Positions 49,914 to 59,416 are shown, numbered from the stretch's first letter. The stretch: 64,000 bases of DNA from Actibacterium pelagium (GCF_002285415.1 NZ_NSBU01000004.1:1-64000); one strand, 5' to 3'. Notes: generated from the letters alone by a model not told the origin. Numbers and translations are program-made.

Positions 49914-51839
49914 ATGCCGCAGCCACAGGCTGAACGCACCCGTATGACAGAGGCGGGCCTGAACCTTATTCAGCAGGCCCTGTCGATCTATGATGCCGAC
50001 CTGAAACTGGTGGTCAGCAATAGCCCCTTCCGTGAAATGTTCGAACTGCCAGAACACCTGTTCACCCCCGGTGCGGACTTTGCCCAGACCATCCAGTTTC
50101 TGGTTGAACGCGGCGAATACGGCGAGGTCGATGATCCGGCAGAGTTCGTGCAGGCCCGTGTCGATCAGGCCCTGACATTCGAATCTCATTACGTTGAACG
50201 CACCCGCTCGAACGGGCGCATCATCAGCATCGAGGGCTGCCCACTGCCGCAAGGGGGCTGGGTCACGGTCTATACGGACATCACCGAAATTCGTCGTCAG
50301 GAAGAGCTGCTGCGCCTGCGCTCGGAAGAGCTGTCTGACCAGCTAATGACCTATACCGACCAGTTGGGCCAATCGAACCGCGCCTTGGCCGCGACAAACA
50401 CCGCCCTGTCCGAGGTTCAGCGCCAGCTGACAGAGACAGAGGCGCGCACCCGAACCGTCACGCGCATGATGCCCGCCCACATCGCCCATGTGAATCCCGA
50501 TGGGCTGTATACGTTCTCGAACCGCAAGCTGCCGACGATCCTGCCCGGACGCGGGGAAGAGATCATCGGCCTGCCGATCGCAGAGGTTCTGGGCGACGAC
50601 GCCTTTAGCAAGCTGCGACCGACCTTCGAAGACGCCATGCAGGGCACGGCCGGGGTCTGCGAGTTCACACATGACACCTCGGGCAGGCGCATCCGTGTCG
50701 CGACCACGCCCGACGTCGCGCCCGACGGCACCACGAATGGCGTTTACATCCTGTCCACCGATGTGACCGAAGAGGCGCAGGCGCGGTCGGCCCTTGCCCA
50801 GACCCACCGCCGCGAACTGGCCGCGCAGCTGACTAGCGGGCTGGCCCATGACTTTGCCAACCTGCTGACGATCATCCTTGGCCTGCAAAGCCAGCTTGAA
50901 CGCCTGAACCCCGCCGACGAATCCGCTGAGCTGATCGCCGCCACCAAGGCCGCCGTGCGCCGAGGCGGCACGCTGCTGGACCGGATCGCGACCATGTCCG
51001 ACCTGCGCCCAGTGCGACCAGAGCCCGTGAACCTGCCGGGCCTTCTGCGCGAGATCTGTACGATGGCGCGACCCTCTTTGGGCAAACAGATTGCACTGAA
51101 CCAAGCGTGTAGCGGTTTTTCCTCGCCGCTGATGCTGGACGCCGGCAGCCTGCAGGATTCGCTTTTGAACCTGATCCTGAACGCCCGTGACGCAATCGGC
51201 GACACCGAAGGCCGGATCACCGTGGCTGCACGCCCTGTCGGCGATACCTGGGTCGAGCTTAGCGTCAGCGACACAGGCCCCGGCTTTTCCGACACTGCCC
51301 TTGGCCACGCGACCGACCCGTTCTTCACCACCAAGGGCGAAGAGGGCAGCGGTCTGGGTCTGACAATGGTCGTCGATGCCACCAAACTGGCCGGGGGCCG
51401 TGTCATCCTGACCAATACCGAACAGGGCGCGCGCGTCAGCCTGCGCTATCCGCTTCGCAAGGTCACTCATTCCGAGACGCCGGGCATGATCCTTCTGGTC
51501 GAAGACAGCCCCGTTCTGCGCGAAACCATTCGCGAAGAGCTTATCGCCCATGGCTACAGCGTGATCGAGGCCGCCTCGGCTGAAGAAGCCGCCGCCATGG
51601 CCGACCTGCCCGGCCTGACGCTTGTGCTGTCTGATTTCATTCTGGCCGGAGAGCGCACCGGGTTCGACCTGCTGACCGATCTCAAGGCCCAGGGGTTCGC
51701 GGGGCGTATGTGCCTGATGACCTCATTGCCCGAAAACGACGCGCGCCGGCAGGCCGCCGAAGGTGTGTTTCCGATCCTGTCGAAACCCTTCGCCCCCCAC
51801 AAACTGGCCAAGGCCCTGAAGGAAGACCCTGCCCAATGA
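49914..51839 (+). CDS. Hybrid sensor histidine kinase (PAS-7, PAS, receiver)
   Basis: The start at 49914 (MPQPQAE, 641 residues) follows GGGAGG; earlier frames lack it. A PAS-7 domain (about 12-125, I-Y-D-A-D-L and Y-T-D-I-T-E-I) leads to a coiled coil (130-180), a second PAS (185-290), HisKA with His312 in S-G-L-A-H-D-F-A-N-L-L, and HATPase with N-L-I-L-N-A-R-D-A, D-T-G-P-G-F and G-S-G-L-G-L-T-M-V. A receiver domain ends it (L-L-V-E-D-S-P, D in L-V-L-S-D-F). No membrane segment is evident. It overlaps the next gene, a response regulator, and diverges from the LIV-ligase operon, which it may control. Confidence 0.92.
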   Translation: MPQPQAERTRMTEAGLNLIQQALSIYDADLKLVVSNSPFREMFELPEHLFTPGADFAQTIQFLVERGEYGEVDDPAEFVQARVDQALTFESHYVERTRSNGRIISIEGCPLPQGGWVTVYTDITEIRRQEELLRLRSEELSDQLMTYTDQLGQSNRALAATNTALSEVQRQLTETEARTRTVTRMMPAHIAHVNPDGLYTFSNRKLPTILPGRGEEIIGLPIAEVLGDDAFSKLRPTFEDAMQGTAGVCEFTHDTSGRRIRVATTPDVAPDGTTNGVYILSTDVTEEAQARSALAQTHRRELAAQLTSGLAHDFANLLTIILGLQSQLERLNPADESAELIAATKAAVRRGGTLLDRIATMSDLRPVRPEPVNLPGLLREICTMARPSLGKQIALNQACSGFSSPLMLDAGSLQDSLLNLILNARDAIGDTEGRITVAARPVGDTWVELSVSDTGPGFSDTALGHATDPFFTTKGEEGSGLGLTMVVDATKLAGGRVILTNTEQGARVSLRYPLRKVTHSETPGMILLVEDSPVLRETIREELIAHGYSVIEAASAEEAAAMADLPGLTLVLSDFILAGERTGFDLLTDLKAQGFAGRMCLMTSLPENDARRQAAEGVFPILSKPFAPHKLAKALKEDPAQ

Positions 51840-52540
51840 CCCAAGCCCATGTCGCCATTCTGGATGACGAGCCGCAGATCCGTCACATGCTGTCCGAGGC
51901 ACTGACCGAGGCCGGGTTCCGCACCACGACCTATGCCCGCGCGACGGAATTCGAGGCCGCCTTGGCCTCGGGCGCGCCCGATGTCTGCCTTGTGGACCTT
52001 GGCCTGCCCGACAAGGATGGGCTGGCACTGGTGCACCGTCTGGCACTGGAATCGGGCGCGGCGATCATCATCATCTCGGGCCGCGCCCAAGTGCAGGACC
52101 GTATCACCGGACTGGAACTGGGGGCCGATGACTACATCATCAAACCCTTTGACCCGACAGAGGTCGTCGCCCGCGTCCGCGCCCGCCTGCGTCGGGATCG
52201 CGATGACAATCAGGGCACCGGCAACACCGCCCATTTCGAAGGGTGGACCGCGCAGTTCGACCGCTATGTCCTGACCGGCCCCGATGGCGAGGAACGCGCG
52301 ATTTCCCATGCAGAGGGCGAGGTCTTGCGCCTGTTTCTAGAACGTCCCCGCCGCCTGATCTCGCGCGCTCAAATGCAGGAAGAGCTGGGCGGCGCTGCCG
52401 GTGAAAGCTTTGACCGGGCGATGGATGTGCGCATCTCTCGGCTGCGCACCAAGCTGAACGAAGACCCAAAGAACCCCCGCCTGATCAAAACCATCTACGG
52501 CGCGGGCTATATCTTTCTGGGCGAGGTCCGCTGGAGCTGA
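51836..52540 (+). CDS. OmpR-family response regulator
   Basis: The 234-residue protein overlaps the kinase stop (ATGA). The receiver has A-I-L-D-D-E-P near residue 7, the phospho-Asp in C-L-V-D-L-G-L-P near 53, and K-P-F-D near 103. The C-terminal winged helix (about 135-232) reads R-A-I-S-H-A-E-G-E-V-L-R-L-F-L then A-M-D-V-R-I-S-R-L-R-T-K-L and I-K-T-I-Y-G-A-G-Y-I-F. It should bind DNA as a dimer; the divergent operon is the obvious candidate target. Confidence 0.95.
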   Translation: MTQAHVAILDDEPQIRHMLSEALTEAGFRTTTYARATEFEAALASGAPDVCLVDLGLPDKDGLALVHRLALESGAAIIIISGRAQVQDRITGLELGADDYIIKPFDPTEVVARVRARLRRDRDDNQGTGNTAHFEGWTAQFDRYVLTGPDGEERAISHAEGEVLRLFLERPRRLISRAQMQEELGGAAGESFDRAMDVRISRLRTKLNEDPKNPRLIKTIYGAGYIFLGEVRWS

Positions 52541-52717
52541 TCTTCCGGCAAAGACGCCAGAAGCAGCTTGATGTTCCGGTTTACCCGATGCCTTTCTTGC
52601 GTTCTGAGATGATGCTTTGGACACGGCGGCCGGGGTCCCAGCAGCGGCCACCCGCCCATAACCACCCTTGAACTTCGGGCCAATCCCGTGTCTGTCTGTC
52701 GCGAAAGCGAGACGCCG

Positions 52718-53368
52718 ATGACAGAACTCACACTCATTCGCCACGGGCAGGCAAACTCTCAGGCCAAGGATGAAGAAAGCTATGACAACCTGTCAGAGCT
52801 TGGCCGCAAACAGGCGCAGTGTCTGGGGATGTATCTGCAAGAAACCGGTGGGTTTGATCGCGTGATCTCGGGCGCGATGCGCCGACAAATCCAAACCGCC
52901 GAAGAGCTGAACCTTGATGGCAAACCCCATGTCACCGACCCTCGGTTGAACGAGCTGGACTACTTTGGCCTGTCCCACGCCGTGAAAGCCAGCCACGGGG
53001 TCGAATTCCCCGACAGTCAGGAAGCTTTTGCTGCGCAAATCCCGCAGGTCCTGCGGGTCTGGCGAGACGATGGCGTGCATGAAGGGTTGGAAAGCTTCGA
53101 GGCCTTTCGCACGCGCATCCTAGCCGCGCTACGCGATGCCGCCGCAGAGGGGCCCGCGGTTCTGGTGACCTCGACCGGCGTAATCTCGACCCTTGTGGCC
53201 ATCGCCTTGCGGCTGGAAATCGAGGCGAAATCAAAGATGTTCCTCAGCGTCCAGAACACCTCTGTTCACAAGTTCGAATGGCGCGGAGACGAGCTGTTCC
53301 TGAACCAGTTCGGGGCCACGCCGCATCTGGACACGCCAGTGCGGCAGGCGCTGAAATCACATTTCTAA
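52718..53368 (+). CDS. Histidine phosphatase family protein (variant active site)
   Basis: I start at 52718 (MTELTLIRHG, 216 residues); a 10-residue longer frame is less likely. The nucleophile is present in L-I-R-H-G-Q-A-N, the Arg in S-G-A-M-R-R-Q-I-Q-T-A and the Glu in L-N-E-L-D. The second His, usually in a S-H-G motif, is replaced: L-V-T-S-T-G-V-I. Many alphaproteobacterial relatives carry S-G-G or similar at this point, so this may be a subfamily trait. Substrate unknown. Confidence 0.87.
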   Translation: MTELTLIRHGQANSQAKDEESYDNLSELGRKQAQCLGMYLQETGGFDRVISGAMRRQIQTAEELNLDGKPHVTDPRLNELDYFGLSHAVKASHGVEFPDSQEAFAAQIPQVLRVWRDDGVHEGLESFEAFRTRILAALRDAAAEGPAVLVTSTGVISTLVAIALRLEIEAKSKMFLSVQNTSVHKFEWRGDELFLNQFGATPHLDTPVRQALKSHF

Positions 53369-53380
53369 AGACTGCGCGGC

Positions 53381-53563
53381 TTACCCCTTGCGCTCAATCT
53401 TTGTATAGGCTTTGGCGCGGGACCCATCGTCGCGATCGGCGGCGCGTTGCTGCAATGTCTTGGTCTGCGGCCGCGGGGCCTGATCGCGCTCGATCCGGGT
53501 AAACTGGGCCGCCCGGCTATCGGTTTCCGCTTTCTCAGAGTTATCGAGAATATGCTTGGCCAT
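53381..53563 (-). CDS. Small hydrophilic protein of unknown function
   Basis: This 60-residue frame has a near-ideal ribosome-binding site, GAGGAGGACAGG, before ATG 53563, which supports it as a real gene. The protein is very polar, about half charged or Gln/Arg/Asp residues, with no membrane segment or cysteine, and is probably disordered. It lies between the convergent phosphatase gene and the hupE-like gene, on the hupE strand. Not recognised. Confidence 0.65.
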   Translation of the reverse strand: MAKHILDNSEKAETDSRAAQFTRIERDQAPRPQTKTLQQRAADRDDGSRAKAYTKIERKG

Positions 53564-53627
53564 CCTGTCCTCCTCTTTTCAGGGTGGGCAGGCAGGCTAA
53601 CATGAAGCGCGCGAGTTCCCAAATGAT

Positions 53628-54773
53628 CTATAGCAAGGTCCGCTCGATCACCCACCATCCGCCGATGACAGCAATCATGCAGGACACCGGGATCGCGATG
53701 GCCGCGCGATACCAGCTGCGATTGCCAAACCACAGGCCGACCAACAGGAAGGCCGCGGCGATAACCGTCAATTGGCCGATTTCCACCCCGATGTTGAAAG
53801 CAATCAGGCTGGCGATAAAGCGCGACGGATCCAGCCCGATATCGCCCAGCACACTGGCAAATCCCAGACCATGCAACAGGCCAAATCCGAACACGACAGC
53901 CGTGCGCCACCAGCCCAGCTTGGGGCGCAGGATATTCTCTATCGCGACATAGGTGATCGAGGCTGCGATCAGTGGCTCTACGATCGCGGGAGAGACGGTC
54001 ACCAGCCCAAGCGTCGCCAAGGCCAGCGTCACCGTATGTGCCAGTGTAAAGGCGGTGATTTGGATCAACAGCGGACGCATCTTCAAAGAGAAGAAAAATA
54101 GGCCCAGCACAAACAGGATATGGTCCAGCCCTTTGGGCAGAATATGTTCAAACCCGATCACGACATAGCGCAGGAAGCTCTCAAACCCGCCCACTTCGGC
54201 CACACCAGCGCGGGGCAATGGGTCGCTTAGCGCACCCTTGGTGAGATAACCGGTATACAGGTCATCCCCTTCCCCCATCTGACGCACGACCAACGGTCCC
54301 AATTCTTCTGCCCAGCCAACGCGTACCGGGTCAGCCCCGGCAGGCAGACCAGCGGACAAGATCAATGTCGAAAGTCGCGCCAGCTCTACATTGCCGACGG
54401 GCGGTACGCGCAGCTCTGTGACTTCGGCCAGAAGGCGTTCGCCTTCGACATCCAGTACCAGCTTGTCACGCATATCCGGCCAGCGGGCCAGAAAGGCCTG
54501 CGTCACGGCTTCGCCGTCCTGCGCGCGGATCTGGTCATACAGGCCCGAAAGCGGAGAATCGTTGGTATCGGCCAACCCGGCAAGGCTTATCCCGGCAAGG
54601 ATCGGTTCGACTGTCAGCTCGATCTGCAGCGTGATGATTTCGGCATCCACCGTCACATCTGCGACCGCCGGTTGCACCTCATGCGCGACAGCAGGCGCGG
54701 CGACAAAGCTTGACAGCAGCGCCGCCCGGGCCAAGTCTCGGGCAACCCGAAAGGCTTTTCCAATGATCCGCAT
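53628..54773 (-). CDS. HupE/UreJ-like membrane protein with extracytoplasmic N-domain
   Basis: The start at 54773 (MRIIGKAFR, 381 residues) gives a signal peptide ending A-V-A near residue 29 and has AGGAG 10 nt upstream. Residues 30-190 form a periplasmic domain; from about 195 there are six to seven membrane helices with G-F-E-H-I-L-P-K-G-L-D-H-I-L-F-V-L-G-L, H-T-V-T-L-A-L-A and G-L-L-H-G-L-G-F, the His-rich motifs of HupE/UreJ proteins, some of which are Ni or Co permeases. Its start overlaps by 11 bp the start of the divergent DUF4198 gene. Confidence 0.88.
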   Translation of the reverse strand: MRIIGKAFRVARDLARAALLSSFVAAPAVAHEVQPAVADVTVDAEIITLQIELTVEPILAGISLAGLADTNDSPLSGLYDQIRAQDGEAVTQAFLARWPDMRDKLVLDVEGERLLAEVTELRVPPVGNVELARLSTLILSAGLPAGADPVRVGWAEELGPLVVRQMGEGDDLYTGYLTKGALSDPLPRAGVAEVGGFESFLRYVVIGFEHILPKGLDHILFVLGLFFFSLKMRPLLIQITAFTLAHTVTLALATLGLVTVSPAIVEPLIAASITYVAIENILRPKLGWWRTAVVFGFGLLHGLGFASVLGDIGLDPSRFIASLIAFNIGVEIGQLTVIAAAFLLVGLWFGNRSWYRAAIAIPVSCMIAVIGGWWVIERTLL

Positions 54774-55560
54774 TCTGTCCACGCTCCTGCTTCTTAACGT
54801 CACTACTCCTACGCTCGCGCACGAGCTTTGGATCGAACCAGAAGATTTTATGCTCGAGCCGTCAACCTCTCTTTCTGCGCACATAAGGGTGGGAGAGAAC
54901 TTTGAGGGCGTAAGGATGTCCTGGTTTGAGAATCGATATGGCTCGACCACCATTTGGCAAGGCGACAGTGCGGTTGCAGTGACGTCCCGACTTGGTGACC
55001 GGCCAGCAATCCGGGCTTTGCCGGAACAGGACGGGCTGGCCATCATCACTTTGGAAACCACACCCGACCGGCTGACCTATCGCGATTGGGAAAAGTTCAA
55101 ATCTTTCGTCGAGCACAAGGATTTTGCCACGGCACTGGAAGACCACGCCGCGCGGGGCCTGCCTGAAACAGGGTTTGTCGAAAGCTATACGCGTCACGTC
55201 AAATCATTGGTCTCGGTCGGCAGCGGGTCCGGCCAGGACCGGGCGTTCGGCCTTCAGACAGAGATCGTCGCCTTGGCCAACCCATACACCGACGACCTAA
55301 GCGATGGCATGCCGGTGCAGGTGTTCTATCTTGGGGAACCACGCGTCGACGCGCAGGTCGAGGTGTTCGAAAAACAGGGCGAAACGGTCAACGTCTTCTT
55401 CACACGTACCGATGAGGCCGGGCGGGCGATCATCCCGGTCAAACCCGGCCACAGCTATCTCCTGGATGCGGTCGTCCTGCGCGACACCGGGGCAGATGAC
55501 CCGTCTGAAGGCGCCGTTTGGGAGTCGCTTTGGGCAGGCCTTAGCTTCGCGACGCCCTAA
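54763..55560 (+). CDS. DUF4198 exported protein
   Basis: The 265-residue protein has a signal peptide (I-L-S-T-L-L-L-L-N-V-T-T-P-T-L-A), mature start H-E-L-W-I-E-P. This H-E-L/H-x-x start and the beta-sandwich pattern are typical of DUF4198, a periplasmic family often next to Ni or Co transporters and perhaps metal-binding through the N-terminal His. AAAGG lies 8 nt before ATG. The start codon region overlaps that of the divergent hupE-like gene, and the stop overlaps the stop of the convergent PQQ dehydrogenase gene (CTAA). Confidence 0.85.
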   Translation: MIRILSTLLLLNVTTPTLAHELWIEPEDFMLEPSTSLSAHIRVGENFEGVRMSWFENRYGSTTIWQGDSAVAVTSRLGDRPAIRALPEQDGLAIITLETTPDRLTYRDWEKFKSFVEHKDFATALEDHAARGLPETGFVESYTRHVKSLVSVGSGSGQDRAFGLQTEIVALANPYTDDLSDGMPVQVFYLGEPRVDAQVEVFEKQGETVNVFFTRTDEAGRAIIPVKPGHSYLLDAVVLRDTGADDPSEGAVWESLWAGLSFATP

Positions 55561-56741
55561 CGATACAGGCGCAAGATGTATCCCTGATCCAGCAGGACCA
55601 GAACGGACCCGTCAGGTGCAACCTCGACATCGCGGAACCGCGCCTCTCCTACGAGAAACCGTTCCTCCCCGGTGACTTTGCCGTCCTCGATCCGCAAACG
55701 CACCAGCCCTCCGGGGTTGAGCGAGCCGATCAACAGGTCGTTCTGCCATTCGGGAAACATCTCTCCGTCGTAGAAGGTCATGCCAGAGGGCGCGATGACC
55801 GGGTCCCAGTAATAGACCGGCTGCTCCATCCCCTCAGCCTGCGTGATCCCGTCACCAACGGCCAGACCACTGTAGTTCTCACCATAGGTGATCACCGGCC
55901 AGCCATAGTTCGCGCCGGGATCAATTCGGTTCAACTCGTCCCCGCCTTTGGGGCCATGTTCGATCGTCCAGAGCGCCCCGGTTTCCGGGTGTAGCGCCGC
56001 GCCTTGGGGGTTGCGGTGACCGTAGGACCAGATCTCCGGCATTTCGTTCTCGCCTGAAAATGGGTTGCCCTCGGGCACCGATCCGTCAGGCGCGATGCGG
56101 ATGACCTTGCCATAGGTTGTACCCAAATCCTGCGCCAGCTCTCGTTCGCCACGCGAAGAGTGTTCGCCCAAGGTCACAAACGCCAGCCCATCATCGCCGA
56201 ACAGGATACGAGAGCCATAGTGCATCGGGCTGGTGCTGGGCGGTGATTGGACAAAAATATCTTCCGCCTGTTCCAAGCCACTCATGTCGTCCGCCAGTCG
56301 TCCCTTCGCCACGGCGGTTGCATTGCGCTCTCGCAGGCCGGGCAGACGTTTCGCATAGGTCAGATAAACCATCCGTGTGTTTGCAAAATCCGGCCCCAGC
56401 GTCACATCCAGCAACCCGCCCTGCCCTTTGTTCAGCACCTCAGGCACCCCGGTCAGCGGATCAGACACCTGACCTGCCGCCGAGACATAGCGCAGCCGCC
56501 CCGGCCGTTCGGTCACAAGATAGCCGCCTTCGGGCAAGGGCGTGATGCCCCACGGACGTTCCAGCCCGGTGGCGAAGATTTCCAACTGCGGCTCAAAGCC
56601 CGAGACCTGCTCTTCCACGCGGGTCTGGCCTTCGAAGGCAGGTTTGAAGCTGGGAACATTGGGCGCGCCTTGGGCGACAGGATCGGCTTGGGCCGTGGTG
56701 GCGAGGGTCAGGGCAAGGGCGGAAAGGGTGAAACGAACCAT
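55557..56741 (-). CDS. PQQ-dependent aldose sugar dehydrogenase
   Basis: The start at 56741 (MVRFTLSAL, 394 residues) follows AAGGAG and gives a signal peptide ending A-Q-A. The six-bladed propeller of soluble glucose/aldose dehydrogenases is recognised by G-L-E-R-P-W-G-I-T-P-L-P near residue 60, D-V-T-L-G-P-D-F near 115, G-H-R-N-P-Q-G-A near 230 and N-Y-G-W-P near 270. The enzyme oxidises sugars in the periplasm with PQQ and Ca. No PQQ synthesis genes are in the window. The stop overlaps that of DUF4198. Confidence 0.92.
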   Translation of the reverse strand: MVRFTLSALALTLATTAQADPVAQGAPNVPSFKPAFEGQTRVEEQVSGFEPQLEIFATGLERPWGITPLPEGGYLVTERPGRLRYVSAAGQVSDPLTGVPEVLNKGQGGLLDVTLGPDFANTRMVYLTYAKRLPGLRERNATAVAKGRLADDMSGLEQAEDIFVQSPPSTSPMHYGSRILFGDDGLAFVTLGEHSSRGERELAQDLGTTYGKVIRIAPDGSVPEGNPFSGENEMPEIWSYGHRNPQGAALHPETGALWTIEHGPKGGDELNRIDPGANYGWPVITYGENYSGLAVGDGITQAEGMEQPVYYWDPVIAPSGMTFYDGEMFPEWQNDLLIGSLNPGGLVRLRIEDGKVTGEERFLVGEARFRDVEVAPDGSVLVLLDQGYILRLYR

Positions 56742-56817
56742 GGGCAATCTCCTTGCCTTGAAAGATAGGGGCGGCGGGCACGAAATCGAACCTGCCACGC
56801 ACAACATTTCCGTGACC

Positions 56818-57861
56818 TTAATCCTCAGCCTCTAACCGAGCCACCGCCCAACGTGCGGCATCGGCCACCGTCGCGTCAGGATCGTCACACAGGCCCTGCG
56901 CAACAGCCCGCAACCGTCCGCTGTCCGAATTGCCGATCGCATAAAGCACATTCCGCACGAACCGGTTCCGCCCGATCCGTTTGATCGGAGAGCCCGAAAA
57001 CAACGCCCGGAACCCCGCATCATCCAGCGTCGCCAATTCGGCAAGGTCCGGAGAAATCAGTTCGGGTCGCGCGTGATATTTCACCTCGCGCGCCGTAGCT
57101 GCGAACTTGTTCCACGGGCAGGCGGCAAGGCAATCGTCGCAGCCGTAGATGCGGTTGCCCATCTTGGCGCGCAGGCTTTCGTCGACAGGTCCGTGATGCT
57201 CGATCGTCAGATAGGAAATGCAGCGACGCGCATCCAATTGGAAGGGCGCGGGAAAAGCCTCGGTCGGGCAGATATCCAGACAGGCACGGCAGGATCCGCA
57301 GTTTTCTTTCCCAGCCTCGTCCACCGGCAATTCAACCGTGGTGAAAATCGCGCCCAGAAAGAACCAACTGCCCAGATCGCGGCCCAGAAGGTTGGTATGC
57401 TTGCCTTGCCAGCCCAGCCCGGCGGCTTGGCCCAAGGGTTTTTCCATCACCGGGGCGGTGTCGACAAAGACTTTGATCTGCTCGTCGCCGGCCTGTTCCA
57501 ACAGCCAGCGCCCGACCTTTTTCAGCCGCTTCTTCACAACGTCATGATAATCGCGGTTCATCGCATAGCAGGAAATCGTCGCGGTCTCGCGCTTTTCCAA
57601 CAGATCCAACGGGTCGTGATCGGGTGAATAGGCCTCGGCCAGCATGATCACAGACTTGGCTTCGGGCCACAGCGCGTCCGGCGCACCGCGCCAGTGCATC
57701 CGTTCGGCCATCCACCCCATCTGGCCATGCCGTCCGGCCTCAACAAACTGCGCCAACCGCTCGGCAATTTGCGGCACCGCGTCGGGGCGGCACACCCCCA
57801 TCTTGGAAAACCCGGCCTCTAACGCGAAAGCCTTTAGTTTGGTCTTGAGCTCGGCGCTCAA
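56818..57861 (-). CDS. queG: Epoxyqueuosine reductase QueG
   Basis: This 347-residue cobalamin-dependent iron-sulfur enzyme performs the last step of queuosine synthesis on tRNA. Two 4Fe-4S motifs are seen: [12 protein letters not shown] near residue 187 and C-D-D-C-L-A-A-C-P near 240. The N-terminal domain (S-K-M-G-V-C-R-P) and the catalytic D-T-A-P-V-M-E-K-P near 134 are typical; the C-terminal HEAT-like repeat is present. It starts at TTG 57861 overlapping the GST stop (TTGA), so both are coupled. Confidence 0.96.
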   Translation of the reverse strand: MSAELKTKLKAFALEAGFSKMGVCRPDAVPQIAERLAQFVEAGRHGQMGWMAERMHWRGAPDALWPEAKSVIMLAEAYSPDHDPLDLLEKRETATISCYAMNRDYHDVVKKRLKKVGRWLLEQAGDEQIKVFVDTAPVMEKPLGQAAGLGWQGKHTNLLGRDLGSWFFLGAIFTTVELPVDEAGKENCGSCRACLDICPTEAFPAPFQLDARRCISYLTIEHHGPVDESLRAKMGNRIYGCDDCLAACPWNKFAATAREVKYHARPELISPDLAELATLDDAGFRALFSGSPIKRIGRNRFVRNVLYAIGNSDSGRLRAVAQGLCDDPDATVADAARWAVARLEAED

Positions 57862-58523
57862 AAATCCAGATCCGCGTAATGGGCAGGCTGTGGGAAGCCC
57901 GGCACCTGATCGGCCAGCAGCGTCCGGAACGCCGGGCGTGACTTGATCTTGGCGTACCAGTCCTTGACGTTTGACGACCGGTTCCAGTCCACGTCGCTGA
58001 TGTAATCCAGCGCCGACAGATGCGCGGCGGCGGCGAAATCGGCCATCGTCATCACGTCACCGGCCAACCAGCGCCGCTGATCCAGAAGCCACGCCATGTA
58101 ATCCAGATGGTACTTGATCCGCGTCGCGCCGGCCTTGACGTTCTTGCTGTCAGGATAGCCTTCCCCGGTCAGCTTCTTGTTCACCCGCTCATAAAGCAGC
58201 TTCGACGTCACTTCGTTATGGAATGTGTCATCGAACCAGCCGATCAACCGGCGCACCTCGGCACGGGCGGCCGGATCCGACGGCATCAACGCAGGCGTTG
58301 GCACGGTTTCCTCGAAGTATTCGCAGATCGCCTGACTTTCGGCGATGGTCAGCCCATCGGACCGCAGCACCGGAACCTTGCCCGCAGGGTTGCGGCGCAA
58401 AAAGTCGGGGTCCTTCAGCCAGTATTTCTCTTCGACCAGCTCTACCTCGACCTTCTTCTCTGCCATGACCAGACGGACCTTGCGGCAAAAGGGGGACAAA
58501 GGAGCATGGTAAAGACGGTGCAT
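57858..58523 (-). CDS. Glutathione S-transferase family protein
   Basis: The 221-residue protein has the thioredoxin-like N-domain, [13 protein letters not shown] near residue 4 and the conserved P-V-L...E-S-Q-A-I-C-E-Y near 50-66, and an all-helical C-domain from about 90. The S-P-F-C-R-K motif points to a Cys- or Ser-type GST. The substrate is unknown. It is coupled with queG downstream. Confidence 0.92.
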   Translation of the reverse strand: MHRLYHAPLSPFCRKVRLVMAEKKVEVELVEEKYWLKDPDFLRRNPAGKVPVLRSDGLTIAESQAICEYFEETVPTPALMPSDPAARAEVRRLIGWFDDTFHNEVTSKLLYERVNKKLTGEGYPDSKNVKAGATRIKYHLDYMAWLLDQRRWLAGDVMTMADFAAAAHLSALDYISDVDWNRSSNVKDWYAKIKSRPAFRTLLADQVPGFPQPAHYADLDF

Positions 58524-58583
58524 AATACGGGGTCCTGAAAATACGGGGTCTTAGCCCTGTCTATCCAAGTGTGGCGCAGAAGT

Positions 58584-59333
58584 TCAACTGTCGAAACAGG
58601 CAGAGCGCCCATCCGCGCGGATCGTGGCCGCCCCATCCACCAACCTCGTGGCACGTTTCGCCATCCAACCTTTCAGCTTGGTGGCATTACGCTGTTTCGG
58701 ATTGGGCAGGATAACCGCCAAAGAGGCCCCCTGCAGCGGGCTTAGCTTCGCGGCGGACACGCCGAAATAATGCTGGGCTGCGGCCTCGATCCCAAAGACG
58801 CCCTCGTCGAACTCGGCAACGTTCACATAGACCTCGATGATCCGCCTCTTGGGCCAGACGGCTTCGACCAATGGGGTCAGCACCGCCTCCATGGATTTGC
58901 GGAACCAGCTGCGGTCCTGCCACAGAAAGACGTTCTTCACGGTCTGCTGTGTGATGGTAGAGGCCCCCCGGTTCGCACCATCTTCCAGCGCATCGCGGAT
59001 CGCGGCCATGTCGAACCCCCAATGGGTGCAGAAATTCGCGTCTTCGGCGGCGACAATGGCGCGAATGGCCTCGGGGGCGACATCTTCGATATCGACCCAT
59101 GTGCGCTTAACGCCACCCAGATACTGATCCTGAGTCCAGATCGTATGAGTCGTCGGCGGATTCACAAAGCGAAGCGCGACAACCATCAGAACGATAACAG
59201 CGGCAAAGCCCAACACGCCCCAGACAGCCCATCGACGCAAACGCCTTAGAAGCTGGGGTTTGGCCTTATCCTGGGCCTTGCGCGTCTTGGTCTTCGCCGG
59301 TTTACTCGCCGGTTTCTTTGCCTGTTTTGCCAC
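58584..59333 (-). CDS. mtgA: Monofunctional biosynthetic peptidoglycan transglycosylase
   Basis: The 249-residue GT51 enzyme polymerises lipid II into glycan strands. A Lys-rich cytoplasmic N-terminus (1-32) precedes one membrane helix (about 36-57). The catalytic Glu region is A-A-E-D-A-N-F-C-T-H-W-G-F-D near residue 96, then G-A-S-T-I-T-Q-Q-T-V-K-N and R-K-S-M-E-A, and K-R-R-I-I-E-V-Y-V-N near 165, all GT51 motifs. GTG is the start codon. It stands alone upstream of and divergent from the thi operon. Confidence 0.94.
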   Translation of the reverse strand: MAKQAKKPASKPAKTKTRKAQDKAKPQLLRRLRRWAVWGVLGFAAVIVLMVVALRFVNPPTTHTIWTQDQYLGGVKRTWVDIEDVAPEAIRAIVAAEDANFCTHWGFDMAAIRDALEDGANRGASTITQQTVKNVFLWQDRSWFRKSMEAVLTPLVEAVWPKRRIIEVYVNVAEFDEGVFGIEAAAQHYFGVSAAKLSPLQGASLAVILPNPKQRNATKLKGWMAKRATRLVDGAATIRADGRSACFDS

Positions 59334-59416
59334 AAGACGGACTTTAGCGATGCTTCGCGGCGCCGAAAAGCCTGTTTACTTGATCCGGACCTTCAACGGC
59401 GTTATGTCAGGCTTAA

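Noticed and set aside
50343-51551. 402-codon minus-strand frame
   Set aside because: Antisense to the hybrid histidine kinase, whose catalytic motifs are clear.
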